Part shown: one piece after another, positions 28,477 to 39,358 of the stretch
Layout of the letters: every line of letters begins with the position of its first letter
Numbering within the stretch: the stretch's first letter is position 1
Source: Gracilibacillus boraciitolerans JCM 21714
GTDB taxonomy: Bacteria; Bacillota; Bacilli; Bacillales; Amphibacillaceae
Direction: 5' to 3'
Assembly (NCBI RefSeq): GCF_000521485.1
Contig: NZ_BAVS01000018.1
Span: 1-64,000 of the forward strand
Length of the DNA stretch: 64,000 nt
Position numbers and translations under genes: made by a program
Notes under the pieces: generated by a model
Told to the model about the DNA's origin: nothing
What the model saw: the letters and a program-made list of their open reading frames with translations, nothing else
Databases searched by the model: none

Positions 28477-29421
28477 TTATAATGTTAACGGAAATAGAAT
28501 TTGCAGAAGGAGAGAAATGCCAATCAATCCGCCGTAAAAAGTGTTCGTTTTAGCTGTTGCTATCATCGCTGGAATCATTCCTACATTGGTAGTATTTTCT
28601 TGGAAAGTTCTTACGGCTTCGCGAGCTTTAGGTATACTTAATAAACTAATAATACTATAAATAGGTAATAGTCCACCGATAATAAAAGCTGCTGTTAAAG
28701 CATAGCTTGTCAGCATTAAGCTTGATAACAAAATGATTGCTTTATTATGTCCTAACAGGATAGCAATTGTTTTTCGGCCATTCTCTTTATCGCCATCAAG
28801 GTCTCGAATATTATTTGCGAGTAAAATACATCCAATGAAAATAGCAATCGGAATGGATATAACAAGAACTTGCCATGTTATTGTTAACGTCTGGATATAA
28901 TAACTGATTGCAATGATCACTGTCCCCATTAAGAAACCGGAAAATAATTCGCCGAATGGTGTATAGGCAATTGGGATCGGTCCGCCAGTGTACAAATAGC
29001 CGATTAACATACAAACGAGACCAATGACTGCAATCCACCAGTTGGAGGCGAAACATATATATATACCGAGCAGTGCTGCGATACCATATAAAATAAAGGC
29101 TAATTTCTTAATAACATTTGGCTTTACACCATCACGTACGATAGTGCCACCAATACCTACAGAATTTTCATTGTCTAAGCCTCTGACATAATCATAATAT
29201 TCATTAAACATGTTTGTTGCTGCTTGTATTATCATCGCAGCAATTAACATGGCGATAAATAATAAAGGCCGAAAGCTATTATCTAATATTGCAAGCATTG
29301 TGCCAACGAATACAGGTATAAATGAGGCGGTTAAGGTATGTGGCCTTAATAATCTCCACCACACATGAAAGCCGGGTCTTTCATTTAAATGGTTTGCTGT
29401 TTTTTCTGTTTTATTTTCCAT
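28477..29421 (-). CDS. menA: 1,4-dihydroxy-2-naphthoate polyprenyltransferase MenA
   Basis: UbiA-family membrane enzyme that attaches the isoprenoid tail in menaquinone synthesis. It has 314 aa and about eight membrane helices; the two Asp-rich motifs are NEYYDYVRGLD and NNIRDLDGDKENG. The ATG at 29421 follows AAGGAG; an in-frame ATG at 29457 lies farther up. Divergent from menF, with a 230-bp intergenic promoter region between them. Confidence 0.94.
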   Translation of the reverse strand: MENKTEKTANHLNERPGFHVWWRLLRPHTLTASFIPVFVGTMLAILDNSFRPLLFIAMLIAAMIIQAATNMFNEYYDYVRGLDNENSVGIGGTIVRDGVKPNVIKKLAFILYGIAALLGIYICFASNWWIAVIGLVCMLIGYLYTGGPIPIAYTPFGELFSGFLMGTVIIAISYYIQTLTITWQVLVISIPIAIFIGCILLANNIRDLDGDKENGRKTIAILLGHNKAIILLSSLMLTSYALTAAFIIGGLLPIYSIISLLSIPKAREAVRTFQENTTNVGMIPAMIATAKTNTFYGGLIGISLLLQILFPLTL

Positions 29422-29652
29422 GTGTAAAAAATCTCCTTGATAAAAATTAAGTAACATTATAATTTTAGTGAATACTTAAATATGTGTCAAACTATTATAT
29501 CAAACATTATACAGCACCAAAGATAAGTTTTTTGTTATACTATGAAAGGGAATATAACTATTAGCATATGTTATAACCTTTAAAAATATTTGAAATTATA
29601 ATATAATGAATAGCGTTTATGAGAAATGCCCTATTATATTGGAGGGTTACCA

Positions 29653-31050
29653 ATGATTGAAACAAAGGATTTAAATATAGATGGTGTGTTACATGCAGCA
29701 CAGAAACAGTCAGTAGATAAGGCTACACCAACCTTTGTAAGTGTTACAGAGCAAATTACATGGATCGATCCTATCCATTTCTTTCAGGCTGGGCAACAAC
29801 TGCAGGAAAATCGTATATTTTGGTCAAGCTCAGATCAATCAACACAGTTTGTTGGCATTGGAGATAGTATTCTTTTTCAAAATAAGGATGCTTCTTATCA
29901 AATGTTAAAGAAAGAATGGGAGCAGGCATTAAATAATAGCTGGATAGATAATCGATTTGATCAATACAAAACAGGTCCTATTGCGTTTGGTGGCTTTCCC
30001 TTTGATCCTAAAGAAAAGGTGAACGAACTGTGGAATGGTTTTGAGGGTAGTCAATTTCGTGTGCCAACCTTTTTACTTACTGTGGAAAACGATAAAGCAT
30101 TTTTAACGACAACTATCTATGTGGAAGAAGATAGTCATATTGATGAACTTTCTGCAGATTTGATTACAAAAAGGCACCAACTGTTACATGCACCAAATAC
30201 TTCTTTTCAGAATAATACGATCGTTTTGAAACATGAAGTTGATCCTTTACAATGGAAGGGATTAGTCGCTAAAGCAACAGATACGATTGAGCGCGAAGAG
30301 GTAAATAAAATTGTCTTGGCAAGAGAACTCCAAGTTGAATTTGATGATGATTGTGATATTGGACAAGTTTTAACAACATTAAAACATACGCAAAATCACA
30401 GCTTTATTTTCGCATGGGAAAAAGATAATGTCTGCTTTATTGGAGCTACTCCAGAGCGACTGGTAAAAGTAGATAATCAACAATTGTTTTCTACTTGTTT
30501 GGCTGGTACTGCGCCAAGAGGAACTACAATAGAGGAAGATAAATGGTATGGTCAGCAATTACTAAATGACCAAAAGAATCGGGATGAGCATCAGTTTGTT
30601 GTTGATATGATAAAAAATGCTGTACATTCCTGTGCCAAATATGTAGATATTCCAAACGAACCTATTTTATATCCGTTGAAAAATCTGCAGCATTTATATA
30701 CACCTGTAGAAGCTGAACTTGATAAAGGATACACGTTATTAGACGTAGTTGAGAAATTACATCCGACACCGGCATTGTGTGGCTTTCCGCGTGAAAGCTC
30801 TTTAGCATTTATTCGGGAATTTGAGCTTTTAGAACGAGGCTGGTATGGTGCTCCTATTGGCTGGTTTGATCAGCATTTTAACGGGGGGGAATTTGCTGTA
30901 GCAATCCGATCGGCATTAATTTCTGATATGAAAGCATCCTTGTTTGCAGGTTGCGGTGTCGTAAAAGAATCCGATCCGGACATTGAATATCAGGAAACAA
31001 ATATTAAGTTTACCCCCCCTATGTTACAGGCGCTTGGAGGATCTTTATGA
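29653..31050 (+). CDS. menF: isochorismate synthase MenF
   Basis: Converts chorismate to isochorismate, the first committed menaquinone step. 465 aa in the chorismate-binding fold: KIVLARE, FIGATPERLV, LAGTAPRG, LHPTPALCGFPR, RGWYGAPIGW and FAVAIRS. The start is the ATG at 29653 behind GGAGGG. Two tracts, G7 at 30883-30889 and C7 at 31013-31019, lengthen FNGEFAVA to FNGGEFAVA and FTPMLQ to FTPPMLQ, both in frame. Confidence 0.95.
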   Translation: MIETKDLNIDGVLHAAQKQSVDKATPTFVSVTEQITWIDPIHFFQAGQQLQENRIFWSSSDQSTQFVGIGDSILFQNKDASYQMLKKEWEQALNNSWIDNRFDQYKTGPIAFGGFPFDPKEKVNELWNGFEGSQFRVPTFLLTVENDKAFLTTTIYVEEDSHIDELSADLITKRHQLLHAPNTSFQNNTIVLKHEVDPLQWKGLVAKATDTIEREEVNKIVLARELQVEFDDDCDIGQVLTTLKHTQNHSFIFAWEKDNVCFIGATPERLVKVDNQQLFSTCLAGTAPRGTTIEEDKWYGQQLLNDQKNRDEHQFVVDMIKNAVHSCAKYVDIPNEPILYPLKNLQHLYTPVEAELDKGYTLLDVVEKLHPTPALCGFPRESSLAFIREFELLERGWYGAPIGWFDQHFNGGEFAVAIRSALISDMKASLFAGCGVVKESDPDIEYQETNIKFTPPMLQALGGSL

Positions 31051-32798
31051 GTCATATTTCATCTTTAACAAAGTATGTCGGCAATTTTGTTGACCAATTA
31101 TATCAAAGTGGTGTGCGTCATATTGTTATTTCGCCTGGATCCAGATCGACGCCACTTTCTTTAACTTTTGCGGAGTATAATCGATTTCAGATCTGGGTGG
31201 ATATTGATGAACGATCGGCAGGATTTTTTGGATTAGGAATAGCAAAAGAAACAAAAGAAGCTGTTGTGCTTGTATGTTCTTCTGGTACGGCTGCTGCAAA
31301 TTACTTTCCTGCGATTATTGAAGCGTATTATAGTCGGACACCGTTAATTGTATTAACTGCTGATCGTCCACATGAATTACGGGATGTTGGCGCTCCACAA
31401 GCAATAGATCAGATTAAGCTATATGGGAACTATGTGAATTGGTTTCATGAAATGGCATTACCCGAAGAGACGGATCATGTCCTGCAATACGTACGGAATC
31501 ATGCCGACCGGGCAGTGAAAAAGTCAACAGATCTTGTAAAAGGACCTGTTCATCTTAATTTTCCTTTTCGTGAACCATTAATTCCTGATTTTAGTCTAAG
31601 TGATATTTGGGGGGGAGAAGATTCTCGATTTTTAATGCATTACCGTGCAAATGATACACGACTCGATAAGCATACTTTAGCTGATATTTATGAAAAGCTG
31701 CGCAGCAAACAAAAAGGTATGATCGTATGTGGGCCACATGATTCTCCAGTGCTGGCAAAACATATTCTCCTGTTAGCAGAAGCATGGAATATACCGGTGC
31801 TCGCTGATCCCTTATCCTTATTAAGAGATATCAGGGGGGGAAATGAGACAGTAATAGAAAGTTATGATAGTATCCTGAAATCCAGTAAAGTTCGCGACAG
31901 GCTTGAAGTGGACTTTATTTTGCGATTCGGAGCAATGCCAGTATCGAAATCGTTTCTGCAATTAGTACAGGAAAGAAATATCGAGCAATTTATCGTGGAT
32001 GAAGAGATCAGTTACCGTAATCCATCGATTAATGGGGGGGCACATTATATATATGGTGAGCCTATTGCTATTGCTGATCAGTTAACACAGCTGCCATTAT
32101 CTTTTGATTTAAACTGGTTAGCATTTTGGCAGGATTTAAATCGAGAAACGAAGGATATTCTAAGAAGCGATCAGTCGCTTCTAACAGAAGGAACAGCGGT
32201 TCAAGGGATTCAATCTTCTATTCCAATCAAAAGTACACTTTTTGTCGGAAATAGTATGCCAATCCGGGATGTCGATACATTTTGGTTTACTAGTGATAAA
32301 GAAGTAACGATTGTAGCAAATCGTGGTGCTAATGGAATTGATGGTATCTTGTCAACTGCCTTAGGTACAGCGGCAACAGGCAAGCATGTTACCCTATTGG
32401 TTGGGGATATTTCATTTTTACACAGTATCAACGGCTTATTAATGACTCAAAACTATGACTTTAATCTCACGATTGTGTTGATTAATAATCAAGGTGGCGG
32501 TATTTTTTCTTTTCTTCCACAGGCAAAAGAAGATAATTCTCATTATGAATTATTATTTGGAACGCCACAAAATATATCAATGGAAAAAGTTGCCGCACTA
32601 TATGAGATTGAATTTGAGTTGGTCACAGATTGGACGCAATATCAGGAAGCATTAAACCGAAGTTATCAGAATGGTGGAGTGTCGCTGATTGAAGTGCAGA
32701 CAGTTCGTAATGAAAATGTTAGTTGGCATCAGTCAAAATGGCAAGAGGTCGAAAAGAATACGTTAACTGTTTTGGAGGAAACTAGAGATGTACGTTAA
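31047..32798 (+). CDS. menD: SEPHCHC synthase MenD
   Basis: ThDP-dependent enzyme joining isochorismate and 2-oxoglutarate. 583 aa. ISPGSRSTPL, DERSAGFFGLG, SGTAAANYFPA, the ThDP region GDISFLHSINGL and NNQGGGIFSFLP are diagnostic. It overlaps menF by four bases. Three G7 runs (31609-31615, 31834-31840, 32034-32040) each add a glycine in frame, the highest density of such tracts in one gene here. Confidence 0.97.
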   Translation: MSHISSLTKYVGNFVDQLYQSGVRHIVISPGSRSTPLSLTFAEYNRFQIWVDIDERSAGFFGLGIAKETKEAVVLVCSSGTAAANYFPAIIEAYYSRTPLIVLTADRPHELRDVGAPQAIDQIKLYGNYVNWFHEMALPEETDHVLQYVRNHADRAVKKSTDLVKGPVHLNFPFREPLIPDFSLSDIWGGEDSRFLMHYRANDTRLDKHTLADIYEKLRSKQKGMIVCGPHDSPVLAKHILLLAEAWNIPVLADPLSLLRDIRGGNETVIESYDSILKSSKVRDRLEVDFILRFGAMPVSKSFLQLVQERNIEQFIVDEEISYRNPSINGGAHYIYGEPIAIADQLTQLPLSFDLNWLAFWQDLNRETKDILRSDQSLLTEGTAVQGIQSSIPIKSTLFVGNSMPIRDVDTFWFTSDKEVTIVANRGANGIDGILSTALGTAATGKHVTLLVGDISFLHSINGLLMTQNYDFNLTIVLINNQGGGIFSFLPQAKEDNSHYELLFGTPQNISMEKVAALYEIEFELVTDWTQYQEALNRSYQNGGVSLIEVQTVRNENVSWHQSKWQEVEKNTLTVLEETRDVR

Positions 32799-33613
32799 GA
32801 CAAACAGTGGCGATTACTGGGTAGAGTGTCATGGGACTGGAAAACCGATAGTATTTTTTCATGGATTTACTGGCTCTGCTCAGACATGGCTGCCGTTGCT
32901 TTCCTTTTTTAAAAATAATGAATGTATTCTGATTGATTTACCTGGTCATGGTCAGACAAAAGCACTCGTGGAATCTATGGAGGATTGCTGCTGTGATCTG
33001 TATTCGATTCTTGAACAGTTGGATATAGATAAAGTGGATGTGATTGGATATTCGATGGGTGGACGAACCGCTCTTTCTTTTGCTTGCTATTACCCGGAAT
33101 TGATCCGTACCTTAACATTAGAAAGTGCTTCCCCCAGGGTTAATGAACGAGAAAGAGCGTCAGGAACGTAAGGAAAAAGATCAACAATTAATTGACTTTA
33201 TTTTAAGCCATCCATTAGAATCGTTTATAGATAAGTGGGAGAACATTCCGTTATTTGAGTCACAGAAACAACTTTCTGCTCAGAAACGATCGGCAATAAG
33301 GGAAGAACGTTTGCACCAAAACAGAAATGGATTGGCCGCTTCGTTACAAGCAATGGGCACAGGTGTAATGCCATCATGGTGGAACCAGCTTTCCATTCTG
33401 AATTTTCCTGTCTTATTGATAGCCGGTGAATGGGATCATAAGTTTGTTTCGATTAGCAAAAAAATGAATGACTACTTGCCAAATAGTAGAATAGAAGTGA
33501 TATCTGAGGCTGGGCATGCAATTCATGTGGAACAATTAAAAAAATTTGGTACAATAGTAGAGGAATTTATAAATCAGAGGAGGTCATCTTATGACAATAG
33601 AGTGGGTAAGTGA
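32788..33613 (+). CDS. menH: SHCHC synthase MenH (frameshifted)
   Basis: Alpha/beta-hydrolase-fold lyase that eliminates pyruvate from [19 protein letters not shown], the nucleophile GYSMGGR and the histidine [10 protein letters not shown] are present. The frame changes at a C5 run (33131-33135); four Cs give [17 protein letters not shown] and one protein of about 275 aa. It overlaps menD by 11 bases and menB by 23 bases. GGAGGAAA precedes the ATG. Confidence 0.92.
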
Positions 33614-34409
33614 ACGTACGTATGAAGATGTTTTATATGAAACCTATGATGGCATAGCCAAAATAACGATTAATCGTCCAGAGGTGCGAAATGCGTTTCG
33701 TCCGAAAACAGTGAATGAATTAATTGACGCTTTTACATATGCTCGTGATGATTCAAAAATTGGAGTTGTTGTGCTTGCAGGGGCAGGCGATAAAGCATTT
33801 TGTTCCGGTGGAGACCAAAAGGTTCGTGGCCATGGTGGCTATGTAGGTGAAGATGAAATACCTCGTCTAAATGTGTTAGATTTACAACGTTTAATTCGTG
33901 TGATTCCAAAGCCAGTCGTTGCGATGGTTTCCGGTTATGCCATTGGTGGCGGACATGTCCTGCATGTTGTGTGTGATTTAACGATTGCTGCAGACAATGC
34001 TATTTTTGGCCAAACCGGACCTAAAGTTGGCAGTTTTGATGCTGGATATGGTGCAGGTTTATTGGCACGGATCGTCGGTCACAAGAAGGCTCGGGAAATT
34101 TGGTTTTTATGCCGTCAGTACAATGCGCAGGAAGCTTTGGATATGGGCTTAGTCAATACGGTAGTCCCATTGGATCAATTAGAGGAAGAGACGGTACAAT
34201 GGTGTCAGGAAATGTTAGAAAAATCACCAACAGCACTTCGCTTCTTAAAAGCATCTTTTAATGCTGATACAGATGGACTAGCAGGTTTACAGCAAATGGG
34301 CGGGGATGCAACATTGCTTTATTATACAACAGATGAAGCAAAAGAAGGTCGCGATGCGTTTAAGGAAAAACGCAAACCAGACTTTAAACAATTCCCACGT
34401 TTTCCTTAA
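33591..34409 (+). CDS. menB: 1,4-dihydroxy-2-naphthoyl-CoA synthase MenB
   Basis: Crotonase-fold ring-closing enzyme of menaquinone synthesis; 272 aa. [37 protein letters not shown] and [14 protein letters not shown] are the characteristic MenB blocks. GAGGAGG lies in the menH 3' end. No tracts or breaks. Confidence 0.98.
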   Translation: MTIEWVSERTYEDVLYETYDGIAKITINRPEVRNAFRPKTVNELIDAFTYARDDSKIGVVVLAGAGDKAFCSGGDQKVRGHGGYVGEDEIPRLNVLDLQRLIRVIPKPVVAMVSGYAIGGGHVLHVVCDLTIAADNAIFGQTGPKVGSFDAGYGAGLLARIVGHKKAREIWFLCRQYNAQEALDMGLVNTVVPLDQLEEETVQWCQEMLEKSPTALRFLKASFNADTDGLAGLQQMGGDATLLYYTTDEAKEGRDAFKEKRKPDFKQFPRFP

Positions 34410-34418
34410 TATTACTTT

Positions 34419-34463
34419 TAAATAAAACCATGTTCCTCTTAAGCGGAAACATGGTTTTATTCT
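34419..34463 (+). terminator. stem-loop between menB and menE
   Basis: AATAAAACCATGTTCC pairs with GGAAACATGGTTTTATT, followed by T-rich sequence. It can end or reduce transcription before menE, which starts only 27 bp later. Confidence 0.75.
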
Positions 34464-34489
34464 TATATTTCTTGATAGAGGTGAAAAAT

Positions 34490-35909
34490 ATGGAACATTG
34501 GCTAAATAAGCGGGCTAGCTTAACGCCTAATCAGATAGCGCTTGAAATGGAAGAAGAATCCTATACATTTTATCAACTGCAGCAAAAAGTAAAAACATTT
34601 GCAGGACAATTAGGTCGTTTTCAGATAAAAGGACATATAGGAATCCTTTCTGATAATTCCTCTGAGATGGTGATTGCCTTTTGGGCCTGTACGTATTTAC
34701 AGCTCCCTGTGGTATTTCTAAATACGAGGTTAGCTATATCAGAATGGCAGCAACAATGCACAGATGCCGATGTCGAATGGATCCTAACATCATCTCGATA
34801 TCTGGACCACGCAGAACATCTGAATCTAACCGTAAAAACTTTTTTTGAAGTGAAGAAGTTATCGGTTTATGAGCCTGCGTCTGTAGATGAGATAGATTTG
34901 CATCGTGTTTGTTCGATGATGTTTACCTCTGGAACTACCGGCAGAGCAAAGGCAGTACAGCATACATTTGACAATCACTGGTCAAGTGCAGTAGCCTCTT
35001 CATTGAATTTAGGTCTGTTATCTAATGATAAATGGTTAGCTTGTCTGCCGCTATTCCATATTGGAGGTTTATCTATTTTAATAAAGAGCGTAATTTATGG
35101 AATGCCTGTGTATTTATTAGAAAAATTTGATACAGAGAAAGTACATAAAGCGATTATGGAAGACGATGTGACGATACTTTCCGTTGTTGCAGTTACCTGT
35201 TCACGTCTGCTCGAGCGATTAGACGAAGGGCAATACCCGGCTTCTTTTCGGTGTATGTTATTAGGAGGAGGACCAGCTCCGAAACCATTATTGGAAAAGG
35301 CGCAAGCGAAACAAGTGCCGATTGTGCAAACATATGGAATGACAGAAACCTGCTCACAAATTGCTACATTAAATGAGCAGGATGCTTTAAGAAAACAAGG
35401 TTCTGCCGGAAAGTCACTTTTTTCCGCATCATTAAAAATTATCGGCGAAAATGGAGAATGTGGCGCCGGCCAAATTGGGGAAATCATCGTAAGGGGGCCC
35501 TATGGTATCGCCTGGCTATTACCATCAGACTACTGAAAACACGGATGAATGGCTGCACACTGGAGACTTGGGTTATCTCGATGAAGAGGGTTTTCTTTAT
35601 GTGGTGGATCGTCGGAGTGATCTAATTATTTCTGGTGGTGAGAATATTTATCCTGCTGAAATTGAAGAAGTACTGCTGACTCTGGATGGTATAATCGAAG
35701 CAGGTGTGACGGGCAGGGAGGATAGCAAGTGGGGGGGGCAGGTTCCTGTTGCCTATGTTGTGCAAAAGGATAAAGAGTTAACGGCTGAGGATATTAAGAA
35801 TTATTGCAGCGAACATTTAGGCAAATATAAAGTGCCGAAATCCATTTATTTTAGAGATCAGCTCCCGCGAAATGCTACCAATAAGTTGCAACGTCATAAA
35901 CTAATATAA
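34490..35909 (+). CDS. menE: o-succinylbenzoate-CoA ligase MenE (frameshifted)
   Basis: Acyl-adenylate ligase making succinylbenzoyl-CoA. [17 protein letters not shown] is the AMP-binding loop, [11 protein letters not shown] and [14 protein letters not shown] follow, and the C-terminus ends [13 protein letters not shown]. The frame breaks at a G5 run (35493-35497); four Gs give [15 protein letters not shown]8 at 35731-35738 adds a Gly in frame ([11 protein letters not shown]). The start at 34490 follows AGAGGTG. Restored length about 472 aa. Confidence 0.93.
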
Positions 35910-36020
35910 TGGCATTCGAACTATACTGATTTTTCACGAGAATAATTATTTTCCCCCCGTGATCTTCATGTATTTATCCCGTCGAGAGCAACCGATATTT
36001 CGTGAGAAGAACAGCTTGGC

Positions 36021-37273
36021 TTAAGCATAGTGTCCGCCAATTTTTTTGCTTCTTTCTATCGTAATTCCTGCTTCCGTATAACTACTTGCCCGTAAAAGAG
36101 ACGTAGAACCATACTTTGTGCGAATGGCATCCATGACGTAACCAATATCCTTCTTTTTTGGCTGGTCGTCAAATAGATTTAATTGGGTTTCCATATCATC
36201 ATAAAGATTGTTTAAAGATATCGAGACACGTCTTATTTTGCTGTGACGATTATAAAATTGGTGGAATAACTGTAAGCATACCTGATAAACATCCATGGTA
36301 ACATTGGTTGGTAAATGGAGAGAAGAGGAGCGATGGAAGCCTCCACTATTATCAGCGTAAGCTATACCTAAGTGAATCGTTCTGCCAGCTCTTCTGTGAG
36401 TTCGTGCCCGTCGGCATACTTCTTCAGTTAAATCGAGCATACAGGTTAATGTCTCTTCTGCCGTATAATCTCGTAATAAGGTAATTCCATGGCCAAATCC
36501 CTTTTGTTCTTCTTTTTTGCCATAAGAATCATAAACCGGGCTTAAATCGATTCCCCAGCATGCCAATATAATTGTTCTCCAATCACGCCAAATCGTTTCT
36601 TTAAGCGGTCTAAGCGATAATTAGCTAATTGCCCTAAATAAATAATACCCATTCGATTTAAATGAACCGTTAAACGGTGGCCGATACCCCAGATTTTTTC
36701 AATTGGAACTGGCCATAATAAGCGCTCTACATCCTGATAGCGGCAAATCGCGATACCTGTTTTTTTAGCATATAAGTCCATTACAACCTTAGCGAGGAAT
36801 TTATTATCTCCAATTCCAATCGCACAAGTCAGCCCCCCCATCGTGTCATAAATTTCTTCCTTAATCATTTGAGCGATCTCTTCTGGATTTCCGTATAAAG
36901 GTTCTAATCCATCTACGGTGATCCACATTTCATCAACGGAGTATGGATGGATGGCTTCTTTTGGTACATATTGATGTAGTAAACGTGTGATCTCCACGGA
37001 TACTCGCACATAATCTCCCATTTTGGCTTCTGCGACTTGAATGTTTGGATCATTTGGCAATTCAAAATATCTACTTACATTTTTAACACCATGGCGCTGT
37101 TTTAATGCTGGAGAGGCGGCAAGAATAATACTACCTGAACGGTTTTTGTCACCAACCACTGCTAACATGGTTGTCATAGGATCTAAGCCGCGCTTTACAC
37201 ACTCAATACTGGCATAAAAGGAACGCATATCAATACAAAGCACTTCGTGGGTAGGATAGGTATGATAATTCAT
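36021..37273 (-). CDS. uvrX: Y-family error-prone DNA polymerase, UvrX/YqjW type (frameshifted)
   Basis: Translesion polymerase. The N-terminal catalytic palm is shown by CIDMRSFYASIECV (first metal-binding Asp), YSVDEMWITV (Asp-Glu pair), CAIGIGDNKFLAK and the helix-hairpin-helix region WGIGHRL. The little-finger part continues in another frame; the change lies near 36553-36557, where one extra base gives YWHAWGIDLSP. A C7 at 36833-36839 adds a Gly (TMGGLTCAIG). AAGGAG precedes the ATG. UvrX-type genes are often on prophages or plasmids, but here it sits between men and yusV. Restored length about 417 aa. Confidence 0.9.
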
Positions 37274-37289
37274 TGTTCAAACTCCTTGC

Positions 37290-37303
37290 AGAACTTTTGT
37301 TCG
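37290..37303. promoter_or_regulatory. LexA/SOS box upstream of uvrX
   Basis: AGAACTTTTGTTCG fits the Gram-positive SOS consensus CGAAC-N4-GTTCG except for one outer base, 17-30 bp before the uvrX ATG and just downstream of a TATACT on the minus strand. It predicts induction of the polymerase by DNA damage. Confidence 0.75.
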
Positions 37304-37488
37304 GTTATTTTAGTATAGACGAAAAAGATGTGAAAGAAAAGTGTCAAAATATAGTAACTAATTGAGAGAGATTATCATACTCATTGACTTTCCTGCTAAA
37401 AGCTAATAAACTAGAAGAATAATCATTCGAAAAAAGAAAAAATTACAATGCCCGACTTGGAATAGTGTGAATAAGGGAGAGGTTCCGC

Positions 37489-38325
37489 ATGGAAACACTA
37501 GTAACAAAAAACCTAACACTTGGTTATGGCGATGACATAATTATAGATGATTTAGATATTACAATACCTAAAGGTGAGATTACTGTATTTATTGGTGGAA
37601 ATGGCTGTGGAAAATCAACATTATTACGGTCTTTAGCTCGTTTGTTGAAACCAAAACATGGTGATGTTGTATTAAATGGCGAAGATATTTCCAGGGTACC
37701 TACTAAAGAAGTTGCTAAACAATTAGCAATTTTACCACAAAGTCCTATTAGTCCAGATGGATTAACGGTAGAAGACCTTGTAAAACAAGGTAGACATCCT
37801 TATAAAACAATGTTTAATCGTTGGTCTGAAGCCGATGAGAAAGCAGTTGTGGAAGCGTTAGATTCAACAAATATGACCGCATTAAAAGATCGGGAAGTTG
37901 ATTCTTTATCTGGCGGCCAACGTCAGCGCGCATGGATTGCGATGACGTTAGCACAAGGAACAGACACAATATTATTAGATGAGCCTACTACTTATTTGGA
38001 TATGACGCATCAAATTGACATTTTAGATTTATTGTTTGAATTGAATGAAAAACATGGCAGTACGATTGTCATGGTACTACATGATTTGAATTTAGCTTGT
38101 CGTTATGCGCATCATATTGTTGCGATTAAAGATAAAGAAGTATATGCCCAAGGGAAACCAGAGGAAATCATAAACTGTGGCCTTGTACATGAAGTTTTTC
38201 AAATGAAAGCAGATGTACTGTATGATCCTATGTTCGGTACACCGATGTGTATCCCGCATGGCAGAGGACGATGTTTAATTAAAGAAGCTGTGGAAGAATC
38301 GAAGCAAGAACAGTTAAGTAGTTAG
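37489..38325 (+). CDS. yusV: iron-siderophore ABC transporter ATP-binding protein (YusV/FecE type)
   Basis: 278-aa ATPase with Walker A GGNGCGKSTLL, Q-loop ILPQSP, signature LSGGQRQRAW, Walker B ILLDEPTTYLD and a switch His in VLHDLNLA. The C-terminus (FGTPMCIPHGRGRC) is typical of the siderophore group. It has no permease or binding-protein gene beside it, as for B. subtilis YusV, which serves several siderophore permeases. AAGGGAGAGG precedes the ATG. Confidence 0.9.
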   Translation: METLVTKNLTLGYGDDIIIDDLDITIPKGEITVFIGGNGCGKSTLLRSLARLLKPKHGDVVLNGEDISRVPTKEVAKQLAILPQSPISPDGLTVEDLVKQGRHPYKTMFNRWSEADEKAVVEALDSTNMTALKDREVDSLSGGQRQRAWIAMTLAQGTDTILLDEPTTYLDMTHQIDILDLLFELNEKHGSTIVMVLHDLNLACRYAHHIVAIKDKEVYAQGKPEEIINCGLVHEVFQMKADVLYDPMFGTPMCIPHGRGRCLIKEAVEESKQEQLSS

Positions 38326-38361
38326 TTCAAAAAGAGACTGAGATAAAGTGATTTGATATAA

Positions 38362-38406
38362 GTAAAAGCCGAACGATAAGAATTTATTATCGTTCGGCTT
38401 TTTTAT
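38362..38406 (+). terminator. intrinsic terminator after yusV
   Basis: AAAAGCCGAACGATAA pairs with TTATCGTTCGGCTTTT, followed by Ts. Its arms resemble those of the terminators at 27.9 and 61.2 kb (CCGAACGATA). Confidence 0.9.
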
Positions 38407-38421
38407 AAGGTAGAAGCTCCA

Positions 38422-38681
38422 ATGAAATTCATTGATGAGATACATGCTTACCAAGGGAAATTTAATTATGAAGAACTCCATGGGAGTTTACTGATTGGTG
38501 GAGGCGTAAAGGCACGGCATACGAAGAAGGTATTGATGATAAGACAAAAGTAGAAAGATTATTAATGGAAGTTCAGAGGTTAGAAAAGGAAAACGATACA
38601 TTAAGAAAAGAGAAAACACTTCTTGAACTTGATTTGGGCATTAGCCGTTTGATTGATTCACTGAGTGCCCCTGCAGAATGA
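38422..38681 (+). pseudogene. broken small ORF with coiled-coil C-terminus
   Basis: A reading frame begins MKFIDEIHAYQGKFNYEELHG, then the plausible continuation (DWWRRKGTAYEEG, ending LIDSLSAPAE) lies in another frame; one inserted base near 38490 would join them into about 86 aa. The C-terminal third is a heptad-like charged helix (KVERLLMEVQRLEKENDTL). I do not recognise the family. No clear ribosome site is seen. Confidence 0.4.
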
Positions 38682-38700
38682 ATCTAGTAGGGGGGGCACT
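38660..38700. repeat. hairpin with unequal C4/G7 arms
   Basis: AGTGCCCC (38664-38671) faces GGGGGGGCACT (38690-38700). The left arm keeps four Cs while the right has seven Gs, as if three Gs were inserted into a once symmetrical stem. It is followed by As, not Ts, so it is not a plus-strand terminator. Confidence 0.6.
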
Positions 38701-39358
38701 AAAAAACAAAAGTGTACATTTTATCATTGACATTTATAGTATCTTTATAGTATTGGGAACAGTTAAAAAAAATATGGATTGAAGAAGCCAAGGATGAGAA
38801 TTTCGTAAGAGGTCTTAAAAATGTAAGACACTAGATTAGCTTTTTTTGAGAAAAGAAAGAGAATACGGAACTGGGCAATGGTAAATGTCTGACTGGAAGG
38901 AATTTAAGGAGTTGATCGATAGACGTCTACCTATCTGCTATCGAAAACTATTATATTTTTGTGATTCACCCGAGAGAAGAAACAACGGAAGAACAAGGCA
39001 CTTACGATCTATCAAAACGCACTGGTTATAACTGGTTGGAAGATTTCTCAGAAGGAATCAAACATGAACGCGCCTAAAAATAACCGATAGGGACCGAAAA
39101 AACAGAGGCCTTTAATGAAAGGAGTTTCAAGAATAATAGATATTCCAAAAGGATATTACCCCCCCTCTGAGATCATATCCTCCATCGTATCAATAGAATG
39201 CTATTCCTGAATTATTCATAAAAATATTCGATAACATCGAGAGCGCTTATCTTCCAAGCTATTCAGCCAAATTAGTTATGAATCAAGTAAATGAAAAAAG
39301 AATCCATTTCTGATAGAGTTAAAGTGCAAACAAATAACCAACAGAAAGGATTCTTATA
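38701..39358. other. degenerate region before the IS1380 remnant
   Basis: No intact gene. A decayed open stretch around 38925-39077 (…ENYYIFVIHPREETT… to GIKHERA) looks like a gene remnant, unrecognised. A C7 run lies at 39159-39165. The region probably contains the left flank or left end of the dead insertion sequence; I could not define the terminal repeat. Confidence 0.45.

Noticed and set aside
37320-37450. Fur box upstream of yusV
   Set aside because: AGATTATCATACTCATTGAC resembles half of a Fur site, but the 7-1-7 inverted repeat is not convincing.
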